Below, one piece after another: positions 12,165 through 20,338 of a DNA stretch of 64,000 bases. Source of the DNA: CAYMND01 sp964465065 (GTDB lineage Bacteria > Acidobacteriota > Aminicenantia > UBA2199). A program made the position numbers and the translations under genes. How positions within the stretch are numbered: the first letter of the stretch is position 1; every line of letters begins with the position of its first letter. The stretch spans positions 23,378 to 87,377 of the forward strand of contig CAYXHZ010000007.1 in assembly GCA_964465065.1 (NCBI GenBank), given 5' to 3'. The notes under the pieces were generated by a model. It saw only the letters and a program-made list of their open reading frames with translations, did no database searches and was not told where the DNA came from.

Positions 12165-13019
12165 TTACTGGGCAACCAGTTCCACGCGCCGGTTTTTGGC
12201 CTTGCCCTGCTCGGTCTGATTGGATTGCAGCGGTGAAGTGGGTCCGGCCCCAAACGCTTTCAGCCGGGAGGGTTCAATCGAATATCTGGCTGTCAGCTCC
12301 TTGATGACTGCAAGCGCCCTATCGTTGGACAACCTGATGTTGTTGTCGAAGGTTCCCGTGTTGTCCGTGTGGCCGACCACGTAAAGTCTCAAGGCGGCAT
12401 CGCTCTTGAGCATCTTGGCGATCTCCGTCAGCGCGGGTGTTGATTCCGGTTTCACCTCGGATTTTCCCGAATCGAAATAAATGCCGTACACCGATGCCCG
12501 TCCCGTCGAACGGATGCTGCCGGCCAATTGACTGGCGTCGACCTTGACATCCTGTTTCATGAGCTCCTTTTCCACAACGTGAATACTGTACTGGTTGCCG
12601 CTGGCTGCGATGTGTGCCCAGGTTTCCACCTGATCTTTCACGATTTTCAAAGTGGCAAGCTGAATACCGCCATCCTCGAACTCGACAAGTACCTTCCCTC
12701 CGGCCGACATGGCCGCATTGCAGTAATTACGGGTGATTTGCAAACCACTCGCCGGTTTGGCCCCTTCGTTGAGATCATAAACGATCCAGAGATGATGACC
12801 TTCCTGAGCCTCTGTCCGGAAATCCGGGGCGATCGGAAATTCGAAACGGTCGAATTTCTTCACTTCATACCGGTAAATGTGATAACCGGGCATTCTGGTG
12901 AAAAGCGCCGGATCCTTGCTTCCCGCAATGTCATTGGGATCACTGCCGTAGACGAAAGCAGTCTGAACCAAGATCATCGCAAGCCACACGGTCATGCCAG
13001 TTCGTTTGTTGATCATCAT
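12165..13019 (-). CDS. DUF4892/OmpA-family envelope protein
   Basis: A 284-residue exported protein. A signal peptide spans about residues 8-25. Residues about 30-175 resemble the DUF4892 domain (DIAGSKDPALFTRMPGY, the FDRFEFPI strand and a CNAAMSAGGKVL segment). The C-terminal 110 residues are an OmpA-type peptidoglycan-binding domain with IYFDSGKSEVKPES, VVGHTDNTG, LSNDRALAV and the terminal NRRVEL signature. It probably tethers the outer membrane or a periplasmic complex to peptidoglycan. The start is the first of two adjacent ATGs, behind AGGTGATTC. It shares an operon with the glycosyltransferase and has a good promoter. Confidence 0.9.
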   Translation of the reverse strand: MMINKRTGMTVWLAMILVQTAFVYGSDPNDIAGSKDPALFTRMPGYHIYRYEVKKFDRFEFPIAPDFRTEAQEGHHLWIVYDLNEGAKPASGLQITRNYCNAAMSAGGKVLVEFEDGGIQLATLKIVKDQVETWAHIAASGNQYSIHVVEKELMKQDVKVDASQLAGSIRSTGRASVYGIYFDSGKSEVKPESTPALTEIAKMLKSDAALRLYVVGHTDNTGTFDNNIRLSNDRALAVIKELTARYSIEPSRLKAFGAGPTSPLQSNQTEQGKAKNRRVELVAQ

Positions 13020-13062
13020 GAATCACCTGTATTAACGGTTAATTTCGTTCATCAAGTTAGTG

Positions 13063-13091
13063 AGGATATTCCATAATCGACTCTCTGTCAA
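13063..13091 (-). promoter_or_regulatory. Promoter for the ompA-family/glycosyltransferase operon
   Basis: On the minus strand a perfect TTGACA is followed after 17 bp by TATCCT, about 44 bp before the start codon. Confidence 0.6.
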
Positions 13092-13136
13092 TACAGTCGA
13101 GCCCCCATGTCTGCCCCGGTCAGCAACCGGGTCAAT

Positions 13137-13165
13137 TTGACTTTTATGCTTGTTTCGGCTATAGA
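13137..13165 (+). promoter_or_regulatory. Promoter for etfBA
   Basis: TTGACT and TATAGA are separated by 17 bp, about 41 bp upstream of the etfB start. Confidence 0.65.
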
Positions 13166-13206
13166 ATCCCTAACAAATCTGAATCTTACCCATGCTGGAG
13201 GTAGTG

Positions 13207-13977
13207 ATGAATATCGTTGTCTGTCTAAAACAAGTACCCGATACGGAGGCCAGCCTGATCGTCAAGGACGGTACGGGTATCAACGAGGCCAATATCAAGT
13301 GGATTATCAGCCCATACGACGAATACGCCATTGAGGAAGCACTCAAGCTGAAGAAATCCCTGGGTGCTTCACAACTGACCGCCTTGACTCTGGGTCCGGC
13401 CCGTTGTGAAAATGTATTGCGTACCGCATTGGCCTTGGGCGCCGATGCCGCCTTTCATATCGAGAGCGACAAAGCGCTCGACCATCTGTCGATCGCCCGC
13501 TGTCTGGCCGCCGGAATCAAGGAAATCGGGTTCCCGGCTGTCGTGGTCATGGGCAAACAGGCGATCGACGATGACGCGTTTCTGACCCATATCTACCTGG
13601 CCGAACAGCTCGGAATACCGGTCAGCACCAATCTGACCAACCTGTCGGGCGCCGGAAACGAAATCTGCGCCGACCGGGAGATCGAGGAAGGTGCCAGAGA
13701 ACAATTGGGTCTGTCGGTTCCCTGTGTTCTGGGAGTTGGTAAAGGTGCCTATACGCCGAAACTGCCCAATCTGATGGGTGTCATGAAGGCCAAAAAGGTG
13801 GCGATCCCCAAAAAATCGCCGGTGGATCTGGCCGTGGGTGAGCTCGAGCCCAAAATCACTCCCATCAAACTCTATGCTCCACCGGAAAAGCCGCAGGGGC
13901 AAGTCATCGCGGGCGAACCGGAAACAGCCGTCAAGGAATTGGTCCGCCTTCTCAAGCAGGAAGCCAAAGTTATTTAA
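13207..13977 (+). CDS. etfB: Electron transfer flavoprotein, beta subunit
   Basis: A 256-residue EtfB/FixA-type protein. Family segments include the start NIVVCLKQVPDTEAS, ISPYDEYAIEEALKLK near residue 35-50, LALGADAAFHI, and GKQAIDDDAFLTHIYLAEQLG near residues 115-135, which corresponds to the nucleotide-binding loop. It forms a heterodimer with the EtfA product that carries FAD and shuttles electrons from acyl-CoA or other dehydrogenases. GGAGG at 13197-13201 fits the ATG at 13207 better than the ORF start at 13192. No ETF dehydrogenase lies nearby, so its electron donor and acceptor are unknown. Confidence 0.95.
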   Translation: MNIVVCLKQVPDTEASLIVKDGTGINEANIKWIISPYDEYAIEEALKLKKSLGASQLTALTLGPARCENVLRTALALGADAAFHIESDKALDHLSIARCLAAGIKEIGFPAVVVMGKQAIDDDAFLTHIYLAEQLGIPVSTNLTNLSGAGNEICADREIEEGAREQLGLSVPCVLGVGKGAYTPKLPNLMGVMKAKKVAIPKKSPVDLAVGELEPKITPIKLYAPPEKPQGQVIAGEPETAVKELVRLLKQEAKVI

Positions 13978-13991
13978 CGAGGAGAAATGTC

Positions 13992-14798
13992 ATGGAGAAA
14001 CTGGGAATTTTTCTGGAAATAAAAGAAGGACGTTTCAAAAAAAGCAATCACGAATTGATCTCTTACGCTCTGTCTCAGGGACGTGAAGTCGTGGCCGTTG
14101 TCGTCACCGAACAACTGGACCCGCATCTTCCAACACTCCTTGGCGTTGCCAAAGTCGTTCAATATGCCTGCCCGTCCCCCCTGCTGAACGACACTCTGGC
14201 CCAGGAACTGGTGAAAACGATCCGGAATGAATCCCTGACCGATTTCTTGGCGATGGCCACTCCATTGGCCAAGGACCTGCTCCCCAGGGTATCGGCCAAG
14301 CTGTCGGCGCCGCTGGTCTGCGATTGTGTCAAACTGGACCTGGCTGCACATCAGGCCACAAAGCCCGTCTATTCCGGCAAGTTGCTCATGGATTACCAAT
14401 TGCATGGAGACAGATTCCTATATACCATCCGTCCCAACACTTTTCCGGCCCAAGCGGGCGTATCGACGCAAACACCGACGGTGGAAAGAATCAACCTGTC
14501 CGCGCAGGACCTGGGCATGAGCTTGAAGGGGATAATNNNNNNNNNNNNNNNNNNNNNNNNNNNNNNNNNNNNNNNNNNNNNNNNNNNNNNNNNNNNNNNN
14601 NNNNNNNNNNNNNNNNNNNNNNNNNNNNNNNNNNNNGGCGCCATTCAGCATTTTGTCGGTATGAAAACATCCAAAGTCATCGTGGCCATCAACCGCGACC
14701 CTGAAGCACCGATCTTCAAAAAAGCCGATTACGGGCTGGTCGGTGACCTCTTCAAGATCGTTCCCCTGCTGACCGAGGAAATAAAAACAGCGCTCTAG
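13992..14798 (+). CDS. etfA: Electron transfer flavoprotein, alpha subunit (interrupted by a scaffold gap)
   Basis: The N-terminal 181 residues match the EtfA N-terminal domain. After the gap the C-terminal segment GAIQHFVGMKTSKVIVAI...PEAPIFKKADYGLVGDLF is the end of the FAD-binding domain. About 234 residues are present; EtfA proteins usually have 310-330, so the missing part is nearer 65-95 codons than the 33 implied by 100 N. The lost piece should contain the FAD-binding SGGRG and GQTGK segments. The upstream and downstream parts would be one frame if the true gap is 1 more than a multiple of 3. AGGAG precedes the ATG, 14 bp after etfB. Confidence 0.92.
   Translation: MEKLGIFLEIKEGRFKKSNHELISYALSQGREVVAVVVTEQLDPHLPTLLGVAKVVQYACPSPLLNDTLAQELVKTIRNESLTDFLAMATPLAKDLLPRVSAKLSAPLVCDCVKLDLAAHQATKPVYSGKLLMDYQLHGDRFLYTIRPNTFPAQAGVSTQTPTVERINLSAQDLGMSLKGIXXXXXXXXXXXXXXXXXXXXXXXXXXXXXXXXXXGAIQHFVGMKTSKVIVAINRDPEAPIFKKADYGLVGDLFKIVPLLTEEIKTAL
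14537..14636. other. Scaffold gap (100 N) inside etfA
   Basis: Exactly 100 N, the usual placeholder for a gap of unknown length. Comparison with the normal EtfA length suggests roughly 200-280 bp are missing. Confidence 0.95.
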
Positions 14799-14811
14799 CT
14801 TGCCGACTTCA

Positions 14812-14840
14812 TTGACAAGGTGACTTTTTTACTCTACCTT
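14812..14840 (+). promoter_or_regulatory. Candidate promoter for cheY/cheZ-like pair
   Basis: A perfect TTGACA is followed after 17 bp by TACCTT, about 34 bp before the cheY start codon and just after the etfA stop. Confidence 0.5.
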
Positions 14841-14873
14841 TATTAGGTAAGTCCCGTGAGCAAGAGGTGAAAT

Positions 14874-15227
14874 ATGAAATTCTTGGTGGTGGACGATTCT
14901 TCAACCATGCGACGGATCATTATCAACGCGCTGAAGCGAATCGGTTACGAAGATGTAGTGGACGCAGAAAACGGTGTCTCCGGCCTGGAAAAGCTGAACG
15001 GTATCGATATCATCCTCACCGATTGGAACATGCCGGAGATGGATGGTCTGGAATTCGTCAAAAGGGTCAGGGCTCAGAACAAAACCATTCCGATCCTGAT
15101 GGTGACCACCAACGCCGCCAAGGACGATATCGTGGAAGCGCTGAAAAACGGAGTCAACAACTACATCGTCAAGCCCTTCACCCCTGAGACTCTCAAAGAA
15201 AAAGTCGATACAGTCCTGAAAGGGTAA
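14874..15227 (+). CDS. cheY: CheY-like single-domain response regulator
   Basis: A 117-residue receiver domain with no output domain. The acidic pocket is Asp7-Asp8, the phosphoacceptor is Asp50 in LTDWNMPEMDG, the switch threonine is Thr78 in MVTTN and the conserved lysine is Lys100 in IVKPF. The NMPEMDGLEFVK and NGVNNYIVKPF segments are of the chemotaxis CheY type rather than of transcription-factor receivers. The gene lies 1 bp before the CheZ-like gene, so the pair should work together: CheY-P made by a kinase elsewhere and removed by the neighbour. No flagellar, CheA or receptor gene lies in the window. Confidence 0.93.
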   Translation: MKFLVVDDSSTMRRIIINALKRIGYEDVVDAENGVSGLEKLNGIDIILTDWNMPEMDGLEFVKRVRAQNKTIPILMVTTNAAKDDIVEALKNGVNNYIVKPFTPETLKEKVDTVLKG

Positions 15228-15228
15228 C

Positions 15229-15813
15229 ATGGATCAGAAATCGATTGACGCCCTGATTCATGGCGGTTTTGTTACAGACCAAGCTACCACTTCTGCAACC
15301 GATGAAGAGAATGAACTGAAGGAAATCGCCGATGTTCTCGCTCCGAGCCATACCGCCCCCAAGGGACGGGTGATGGGACAGATTTCCACCGTCACCGAGG
15401 AGTCCGAAAAGGGCACCAATGTCGTGATGGGCTTTCTGGAAAATGTCCTGACCACAGCCAGCGAAGAACGCGCTTTCATCGAAGGAATTGCCAAGAAGCA
15501 CCAGGAAGGCAGCGATCAAATCGACTGGGGAATGGTCTGCAATCACATCACCGACATCACCACGCTGATCGAAGAGGAAATCTATGCAGCCATGGACGCT
15601 TTCCAATTCCAGGATATCGGTCGGCAGAAATTGATGAAAGTCATGTACACATTGGGCAAACTGAATGAATATCTCAACGAACTGCTCGGGCAAGAATCCA
15701 GCAAAGATCGCCAATTCGGTAGAAATATCGATAAAAAAACCCTGGAAAAGGATAAAAACAAGGACGAAGTCGACGCCCTGATCGCACAATTCAAGAACGA
15801 GCAGAAAAAATAG
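15229..15813 (+). CDS. CheZ-like CheY-P phosphatase with FliM-like N-terminal docking motif
   Basis: A 194-residue, mostly helical protein. Residues 117-150 (AMDAFQFQDIGRQKLMKVM) match the CheZ active-site helix; Asp129 and Gln133 keep the D-x3-Q spacing of the catalytic pair Asp143/Gln147 of E. coli CheZ. The C-terminal VDALIAQF (181-188) resembles the CheY-P-binding tail of CheZ. The N-terminus IDALIHGG resembles the CheY-binding IDALL-type peptide of FliM. The linker near 155-180 is rich in Lys, Asp and Glu. It is translationally close to cheY. Assignment is from motifs and context, not from a full family match. Confidence 0.75.
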   Translation: MDQKSIDALIHGGFVTDQATTSATDEENELKEIADVLAPSHTAPKGRVMGQISTVTEESEKGTNVVMGFLENVLTTASEERAFIEGIAKKHQEGSDQIDWGMVCNHITDITTLIEEEIYAAMDAFQFQDIGRQKLMKVMYTLGKLNEYLNELLGQESSKDRQFGRNIDKKTLEKDKNKDEVDALIAQFKNEQKK

Positions 15814-15824
15814 CGGCTAGCCAA

Positions 15825-16802
15825 TCAGATCCCCCAGGCCTGTTTGTATTTACCTATAGTGGCCTGTGGCAGTCTGGCACCGATAATACGGATAATCTCG
15901 GCCGCCAGTTGAGTACCCCAGCACAGGGACTGCATCATGTCCTTTCCATGCGCATATCCCGCCAGAAATCCGGCCGCGAAGATATCGCCGGCTCCGGTGG
16001 TGTCCTGTACCAGGCTGGGAATCGCCGGCAAGCTTTCGATTTTCCCGTCGTATTTCACTTTGGCTCCGCGTGCACCCAGCTTGAGAATGGCCACGGAACC
16101 GCTGCCGGACATCTTCTCCAAAATGTCCTCATCGTCCTGATCACCGGCAAAAGCCTTGCCCTCCTCTTCGTTGGCAAAGAGTATACCGACATGCTGCCGG
16201 CAAAGGTCACGGATGACACTCAGGTTGGCCAGTACGACATTGTAGCTGGCCAGGTCCAGGGACACGGTCATCGGCTGCTGTCTGGCCAGACTCATAGCCT
16301 TCTCGATCAGTTCAAGATTCTGTAACAGGTAGCCCTCGATATGGACGATATCGTAACCCGTGAAATGTTCGGGACGCAGATCCTGCGCGGATAATTCAAG
16401 CGCCGAGCCCAGATATGTGGCGAAGGTTCTCTCACAATCGGGAGAAATCAGAACGTAACACCGTCCCGAAGGGGCCCGGCCAGCAGGGATTTCGAGCATG
16501 TTCACACCTGCCTGGGTAAGTTGTTCGGTAAACTGGCGGCCGGTATCGTCCTGACCTGTTTTGCCGATATAGGCGCAGGGAATTCCCAAAGTGGACAGAG
16601 CGTGAATGGTATTGGCCGCAGATCCGCCGGAGCGTATTTCCAGGGATTCGTTTCGAATCAACGATTCAATCTCCTGCATTTTCGTTTCACTGATGAGATT
16701 CATGCTGCCTTTGGAATAGCCCAAACGCGGCAGCAAGCTATCGTCCGGCATTCTGATCAAAATATCCGTCAGAGAATTTCCGATTCCAAGTATCCGTTTC
16801 AT
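15825..16802 (-). CDS. PfkB-family sugar/nucleoside kinase (adenosine-kinase-like)
   Basis: A 325-residue ribokinase-fold kinase. The substrate-side signature GGSAANTIHALSTLG lies near residues 58-72. The anion-hole and catalytic-base motif DTTGAGDIFAAGFLAG lies near 255-270, with the catalytic Asp in GAGD. ATP-side segments VSLDLASYN and ILFANEEEG are those of the adenosine kinase/ribokinase branch. Substrate specificity cannot be fixed from sequence; adenosine, ribose or another sugar is possible. The ATG at 16802 with GAGAGGA upstream is chosen over the ORF start at 16916, which would overlap the HPt gene. It ends 11 bp from the convergent CheZ-like gene. Confidence 0.87.
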   Translation of the reverse strand: MKRILGIGNSLTDILIRMPDDSLLPRLGYSKGSMNLISETKMQEIESLIRNESLEIRSGGSAANTIHALSTLGIPCAYIGKTGQDDTGRQFTEQLTQAGVNMLEIPAGRAPSGRCYVLISPDCERTFATYLGSALELSAQDLRPEHFTGYDIVHIEGYLLQNLELIEKAMSLARQQPMTVSLDLASYNVVLANLSVIRDLCRQHVGILFANEEEGKAFAGDQDDEDILEKMSGSGSVAILKLGARGAKVKYDGKIESLPAIPSLVQDTTGAGDIFAAGFLAGYAHGKDMMQSLCWGTQLAAEIIRIIGARLPQATIGKYKQAWGI

Positions 16803-16846
16803 TTTTCCTCTCAGCCGCTGATGGTTTCGTAAATAGGAGAACAATT

Positions 16847-17134
16847 TCAGCGGACTATGTCCTTTTCGACAAGGTAGTTCATCAACGCGGCCAATGAAGC
16901 GTCGATCCGGGGCCATACCCCCTCCTCGGCGGCCAGCTGCAGATTCAAGGCCAGTCCGGTACCCTCATGAAATCCGAATATGCCGATTGTTCCCTTGATA
17001 TCATGGGCGATTCGGGCTATGGTCGCATGATTTTTTTCGGCCACGGCCTGTCTGATGTTTTCAACATCCGTTTTCAGTTTTTCAATGAATTCTTTTTTCA
17101 GTTCTTCCAAGAAAATTTCTTCTGAGGTCTTCAT
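16847..17134 (-). CDS. Orphan histidine phosphotransfer (HPt) domain protein
   Basis: A 95-residue single HPt domain. The phosphoacceptor is His44 in IARIAHDIKGTIGIFGF, the classic AH-x2-KG motif, followed by the LALNLQLAAEEG helix. Such proteins pass phosphoryl groups between receiver domains. Its start codon overlaps the panC stop by 4 bp (ATGA), so it is translated from the pantothenate operon. No hybrid kinase is nearby; the closest receiver is the CheY-like protein 1.6 kb away, on the opposite strand. Confidence 0.87.
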   Translation of the reverse strand: MKTSEEIFLEELKKEFIEKLKTDVENIRQAVAEKNHATIARIAHDIKGTIGIFGFHEGTGLALNLQLAAEEGVWPRIDASLAALMNYLVEKDIVR

Positions 17135-18015
17135 GTACTCTTCCTTTCGACACCAACCAGATCGGCTGGCAGATTGATCATGATATTATCGATCAGACGC
17201 GTCTTGCCGACCCAGAGAGCGGCCAGCAGCAGCAGTTGGCCATCTCGCGCCGACCATGATTCGAGCGGGATCATGGTCTCCGGGTTGACGACTTCGACAT
17301 AATCCAATTTCAAACCGTCTCTGTTGCGAATCCCATTTTCAAAAAACAGGTTGACATCCCGGCGATTGCCGATTTCCCCCGTCAGAATCTTGGCGCTGAT
17401 TTTTTTAAGACTGTGCGGCAGAATCAACGCGTCGAGCCTTTCCTGAGCCGACAGATACTTGTTTCTCGACGAAAGGGCCAGACCATCGATATCCCGAACG
17501 ATCGGAACCGAACGGATTTCCAGATCCAGATCGAGATCCCGAACCATGCGACGGATCACGGTCAATTGCTGGGCATCCTTCTGCCCGAAGTAGGCAAAAT
17601 CCGGTTTGACGATGTGAAACAGCTTCAGCACCACCGTAGCCACCCCGCGGAAATGATCGGGACGGCTGCGACCGCACAGTTCCCGGCTGATTTCCCTGAC
17701 CTCGACGTAGGTCTGATAGCCTTCAGGATACATCTCCGTTTCCGTGGGGAAAAACAGGAAGTCGACATTCTTTTGTTCCAGAAGCAGCCGATCCCGTTCG
17801 AAATCTCTCGGATATCTCGACAGATCCTCATTGGGCGAGAATTGTGCCGGATTGACAAATATGGAAGCGAATACGTGCGTGCACTCCTCTTTAGCCGCAT
17901 CGATCAAGCTCAGATGTCCGTCGTGAAGGTAGCCCATGGTCGGGACAAAGCCCACCTTTCCGTCCAATGCGATCCGTTGCTGTTTCAGTTCCTGTACCGT
18001 CGTCAATATCTTCAT
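17131..18015 (-). CDS. panC: Pantoate--beta-alanine ligase (pantothenate synthetase)
   Basis: A 294-residue PanC that condenses pantoate and beta-alanine with ATP to pantothenate. The nucleotidyltransferase HIGH-type motif is in PTMGYLHDGHLSLI (residues about 25-38). FASIFVNPAQFSPNEDL, the pantoate-binding region, follows near residue 50. The pair FAYFGQKDAQQL (about 150) and the KMSKS-like SSRNKYLS (about 185) complete the site. The start overlaps the panB stop by 4 bp. It is about the usual length (280-290). Confidence 0.97.
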   Translation of the reverse strand: MKILTTVQELKQQRIALDGKVGFVPTMGYLHDGHLSLIDAAKEECTHVFASIFVNPAQFSPNEDLSRYPRDFERDRLLLEQKNVDFLFFPTETEMYPEGYQTYVEVREISRELCGRSRPDHFRGVATVVLKLFHIVKPDFAYFGQKDAQQLTVIRRMVRDLDLDLEIRSVPIVRDIDGLALSSRNKYLSAQERLDALILPHSLKKISAKILTGEIGNRRDVNLFFENGIRNRDGLKLDYVEVVNPETMIPLESWSARDGQLLLLAALWVGKTRLIDNIMINLPADLVGVERKST

Positions 18016-18857
18016 TCTTTCAACCAGTTATCAATGGACATACCCAATGCATAAGACTCCTGCGCATCCGGAAAACGCCGGTTACGGATATCGTCAACGT
18101 AACGGGACATGGCATCGTTGACCAAAGAATGCATGTCGGCGTAGACCCGGACAAACTTGGGCAGATAGTTTTTCGTCAGACCGATCATGTCATGAAACAC
18201 GAGGATTTGTCCGTCACAATGGGGCCCCGAGCCGATACCTATTGTCGGCACCCTGACCCTGGCGGTGATGTGAGCGGCCAGTTCCAGCGGAATGGACTCC
18301 AGCAACAAGGCGAAAACCCCCGCTTCTTCAAGAGCCAGAGCGTCGGCGATGATCTGTACGGCCTGCTCCCGGGATTTCCCCTGCATACGGAAACCGCCAG
18401 TCTGGTGAACTGTCTGTGGCATGAGTCCGATATGGCCCATCACCGGCACCCCGGCTTCGACAATCGCTGTCACCACAGGTAATTTGCTTCTGCCGCCTTC
18501 CAGCTTGACCGCCTCGACATGCCCTTCCTTGACCATACGGACGGCACTGTCAACCGCAGAGGGAACATCGATCTGGTACGAACCGAACGGCATGTCTCCG
18601 ATCAGCAGGGCATTCGGTTTGGTTGTTGCCACTATGCGGCAGTGGTAGATCATCTGCTCCAGTGTGACACTCAATGTGTTGTCATCACCGGCGACCACCA
18701 TTCCCAGGGAATCGCCGACCAGGATGACATCAACACCGGCCTCGTCGACCAGTCTGGCAATCGGTGCATCGTAGGCTGTGACGGCACTGATGGGTGTTCC
18801 GCTTTTCTTGAGCCTTGACAAGGTACGGATTGTGACTTTTTCTTTAGGCGGGAGCAT
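18012..18857 (-). CDS. panB: 3-methyl-2-oxobutanoate hydroxymethyltransferase
   Basis: A 281-residue PanB that transfers a hydroxymethyl group from methylene-tetrahydrofolate to ketoisovalerate. Seen are TAYDAPIARLVDEAG, VGDSLGMVV (metal Asp), DMPFGSYQ (metal Asp), the KLEGG strand, PVMGHIGLMPQ, the catalytic LLLESIP glutamate segment and TIGIGSGPHCDGQILV. The length is slightly longer than E. coli PanB (264). It overlaps the upstream deoxynucleoside kinase by 14 bp and panC by 4 bp, so the three are translationally coupled. Confidence 0.97.
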   Translation of the reverse strand: MLPPKEKVTIRTLSRLKKSGTPISAVTAYDAPIARLVDEAGVDVILVGDSLGMVVAGDDNTLSVTLEQMIYHCRIVATTKPNALLIGDMPFGSYQIDVPSAVDSAVRMVKEGHVEAVKLEGGRSKLPVVTAIVEAGVPVMGHIGLMPQTVHQTGGFRMQGKSREQAVQIIADALALEEAGVFALLLESIPLELAAHITARVRVPTIGIGSGPHCDGQILVFHDMIGLTKNYLPKFVRVYADMHSLVNDAMSRYVDDIRNRRFPDAQESYALGMSIDNWLKE

Positions 18858-19482
18858 AGTACCTCGTGCCCGTCTGATGTCGGTCTATTTCCAGCCAGAG
18901 TGGATCCAAATCTTTGGGCGATTGCAGGTTGACCCGTTCCATGTTGACCACCAGAAGTGGCGTTGCCTTGTAGTTGAAAAAATAATAATTGAAGGCCTCG
19001 AAGACTTCACGCCAGTACTCCGCCGGAACCTTGCGGACCACATCGTCGTCACTGGTCTGTATTCGTTTCAGCATTTCGGCGAAAGAAATCTGCAAGTACA
19101 CGACCAGGTCCGGTGTCCGTATTTTTTCTGTGAAGGTCTGGTAGATTTTTTTATAGATGTCGAGGTCTTCGTCATTGAGAATCAAATGAGCGAATATGGC
19201 ATCGCGGTGAAACAGGTAATCGCTGACCGTCATGCTGGAGAACAGGTTTTTCTGCATCAGTTCCTGTTGCTGGTTGTAGCGGTTGATCAGGTAGATGAGC
19301 TGGGTTTTGAGCGCATTTTCCGAAACCCCCTTGCTGACATCTTTCAGAAACTGTCTTTTAAATGGGTTGTCAACCTGATCCAGAACCAGACGGGATTTGT
19401 TCTGCTGAGCGACAAACTGAGACAACTGGGTTTTTCCAGAACCGATCAGCCCATCGATGACGATATACTTCGCTTTGGCCAT
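18844..19482 (-). CDS. Deoxynucleoside kinase family protein
   Basis: A 212-residue P-loop kinase of the deoxyadenosine/deoxyguanosine kinase family. Walker A is GLIGSGKTQLS (residues about 11-21). SDYLFHRDAIFAHL near residue 87 stands where the family has the D/E-R-S/H motif. PDLVVYLQ near 123 is the substrate strand before the LID-type LKRIQTSDDDVVRKV region. It would phosphorylate deoxynucleosides for salvage. A kinase of this family next to panB and panC is an arrangement I recall from other bacteria, which raises a possible link to pathway genes. The gene heads the pantothenate operon, 49 bp after rsmI ends. Confidence 0.85.
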   Translation of the reverse strand: MAKAKYIVIDGLIGSGKTQLSQFVAQQNKSRLVLDQVDNPFKRQFLKDVSKGVSENALKTQLIYLINRYNQQQELMQKNLFSSMTVSDYLFHRDAIFAHLILNDEDLDIYKKIYQTFTEKIRTPDLVVYLQISFAEMLKRIQTSDDDVVRKVPAEYWREVFEAFNYYFFNYKATPLLVVNMERVNLQSPKDLDPLWLEIDRHQTGTRYYAPA

Positions 19483-19531
19483 GAGATCGGATTATACCAT
19501 GGCCGGGACGAGCATGTAAAATGCCGAAACA

Positions 19532-20329
19532 TCATCGGTTTTTTCTTGTCTGTATGATTTTTCGGACATGATTTTTACTCAGGCCGTGATCGGTCTGAAA
19601 ATGGTTGTATATATCCTCGATCGTTTCGAGTTGCAGCGATTCCGCCTGGCCAGGACCAGGTTTGTGTACAAGCAGGACCCACTCCCCCTGAGGCGTCTGC
19701 TCCGTCAAAACTTCAGCCAACTGGCTCAGTGTCCCGCTGTACCGGGTTTCATGCACTTTACTGATCTCCTTGACCGCCTGGGCCGGTTGATCCCCGATCA
19801 ATTCTGACAAAACGCGACAGAATGCGGCTATCCGCTGCGGCGATTTGTAAAAAATCAGCATACCGCTGAACGGCTCAAGAGTTGTCAGCGTCTCCGCCAA
19901 GCGGCTGCGGTTTCGCGGAGGAAAGCCTAAAAATACGAACGGCGCAGTCGGAAATCCGGACCCAGTCAAAGCCGGTATCAGCGCGGTCGCACCCGGTATG
20001 GCTTCGACCCGGAAGCCACTTTTCAAGGCATTGTGCACCAATTGTTCACCCGGGTCGGACAGGGCCGGGGAGCCGGCATCGCTGACCAGTGCGATACTCT
20101 GACCTTTTTCCAGGGCGGTGAATATTTTCCGGGCCTGTTCGGCTTCCCTGGGTTTATAAAAACTCATGCACTTTTTTTTGATCTGGAAATGATTCAGCAG
20201 TTTGGCGGTATGGCGGGTATCCTCACAGGCGATCCAATCGACTTCCCTCAAGATGCGCAAGGCTCGCAAGGTCATATCTTCGAGGTTCCCGATCGGAGTG
20301 GGGACCAGATACAGGCAACCGAAAGGCAC
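19532..20329 (-). CDS. rsmI: 16S rRNA (cytidine(1402)-2'-O)-methyltransferase
   Basis: A 265-residue tetrapyrrole-methylase-fold enzyme that methylates the ribose of C1402 in 16S rRNA. Family segments: LYLVPTPIGNLEDMTLRAL at the start, CEDTRHTAKLL near residue 36, LVSDAGSPALSDPGEQLV near 80, IPGATALIPALTGSG near 110 and FLGFPPRN near 132. The C-terminal extension with the LTEQTPQGEWVLLV strand is typical. It follows nadE by 9 bp in one operon. Confidence 0.96.
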   Translation of the reverse strand: MPFGCLYLVPTPIGNLEDMTLRALRILREVDWIACEDTRHTAKLLNHFQIKKKCMSFYKPREAEQARKIFTALEKGQSIALVSDAGSPALSDPGEQLVHNALKSGFRVEAIPGATALIPALTGSGFPTAPFVFLGFPPRNRSRLAETLTTLEPFSGMLIFYKSPQRIAAFCRVLSELIGDQPAQAVKEISKVHETRYSGTLSQLAEVLTEQTPQGEWVLLVHKPGPGQAESLQLETIEDIYNHFQTDHGLSKNHVRKIIQTRKNR

Positions 20330-20338
20330 ACCCGTCCC

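Noticed and set aside
11000..12304. 434-residue plus-strand frame opposite the glycosyltransferase
   Set aside because: The glycosyltransferase frame has clear GT4 motifs; the opposite frame has none and runs across two gene boundaries.
13992..14798. etfA as a pseudogene or a shortened form
   Set aside because: Both flanks of the N gap are intact and belong to the same normal protein; only assembly is missing.
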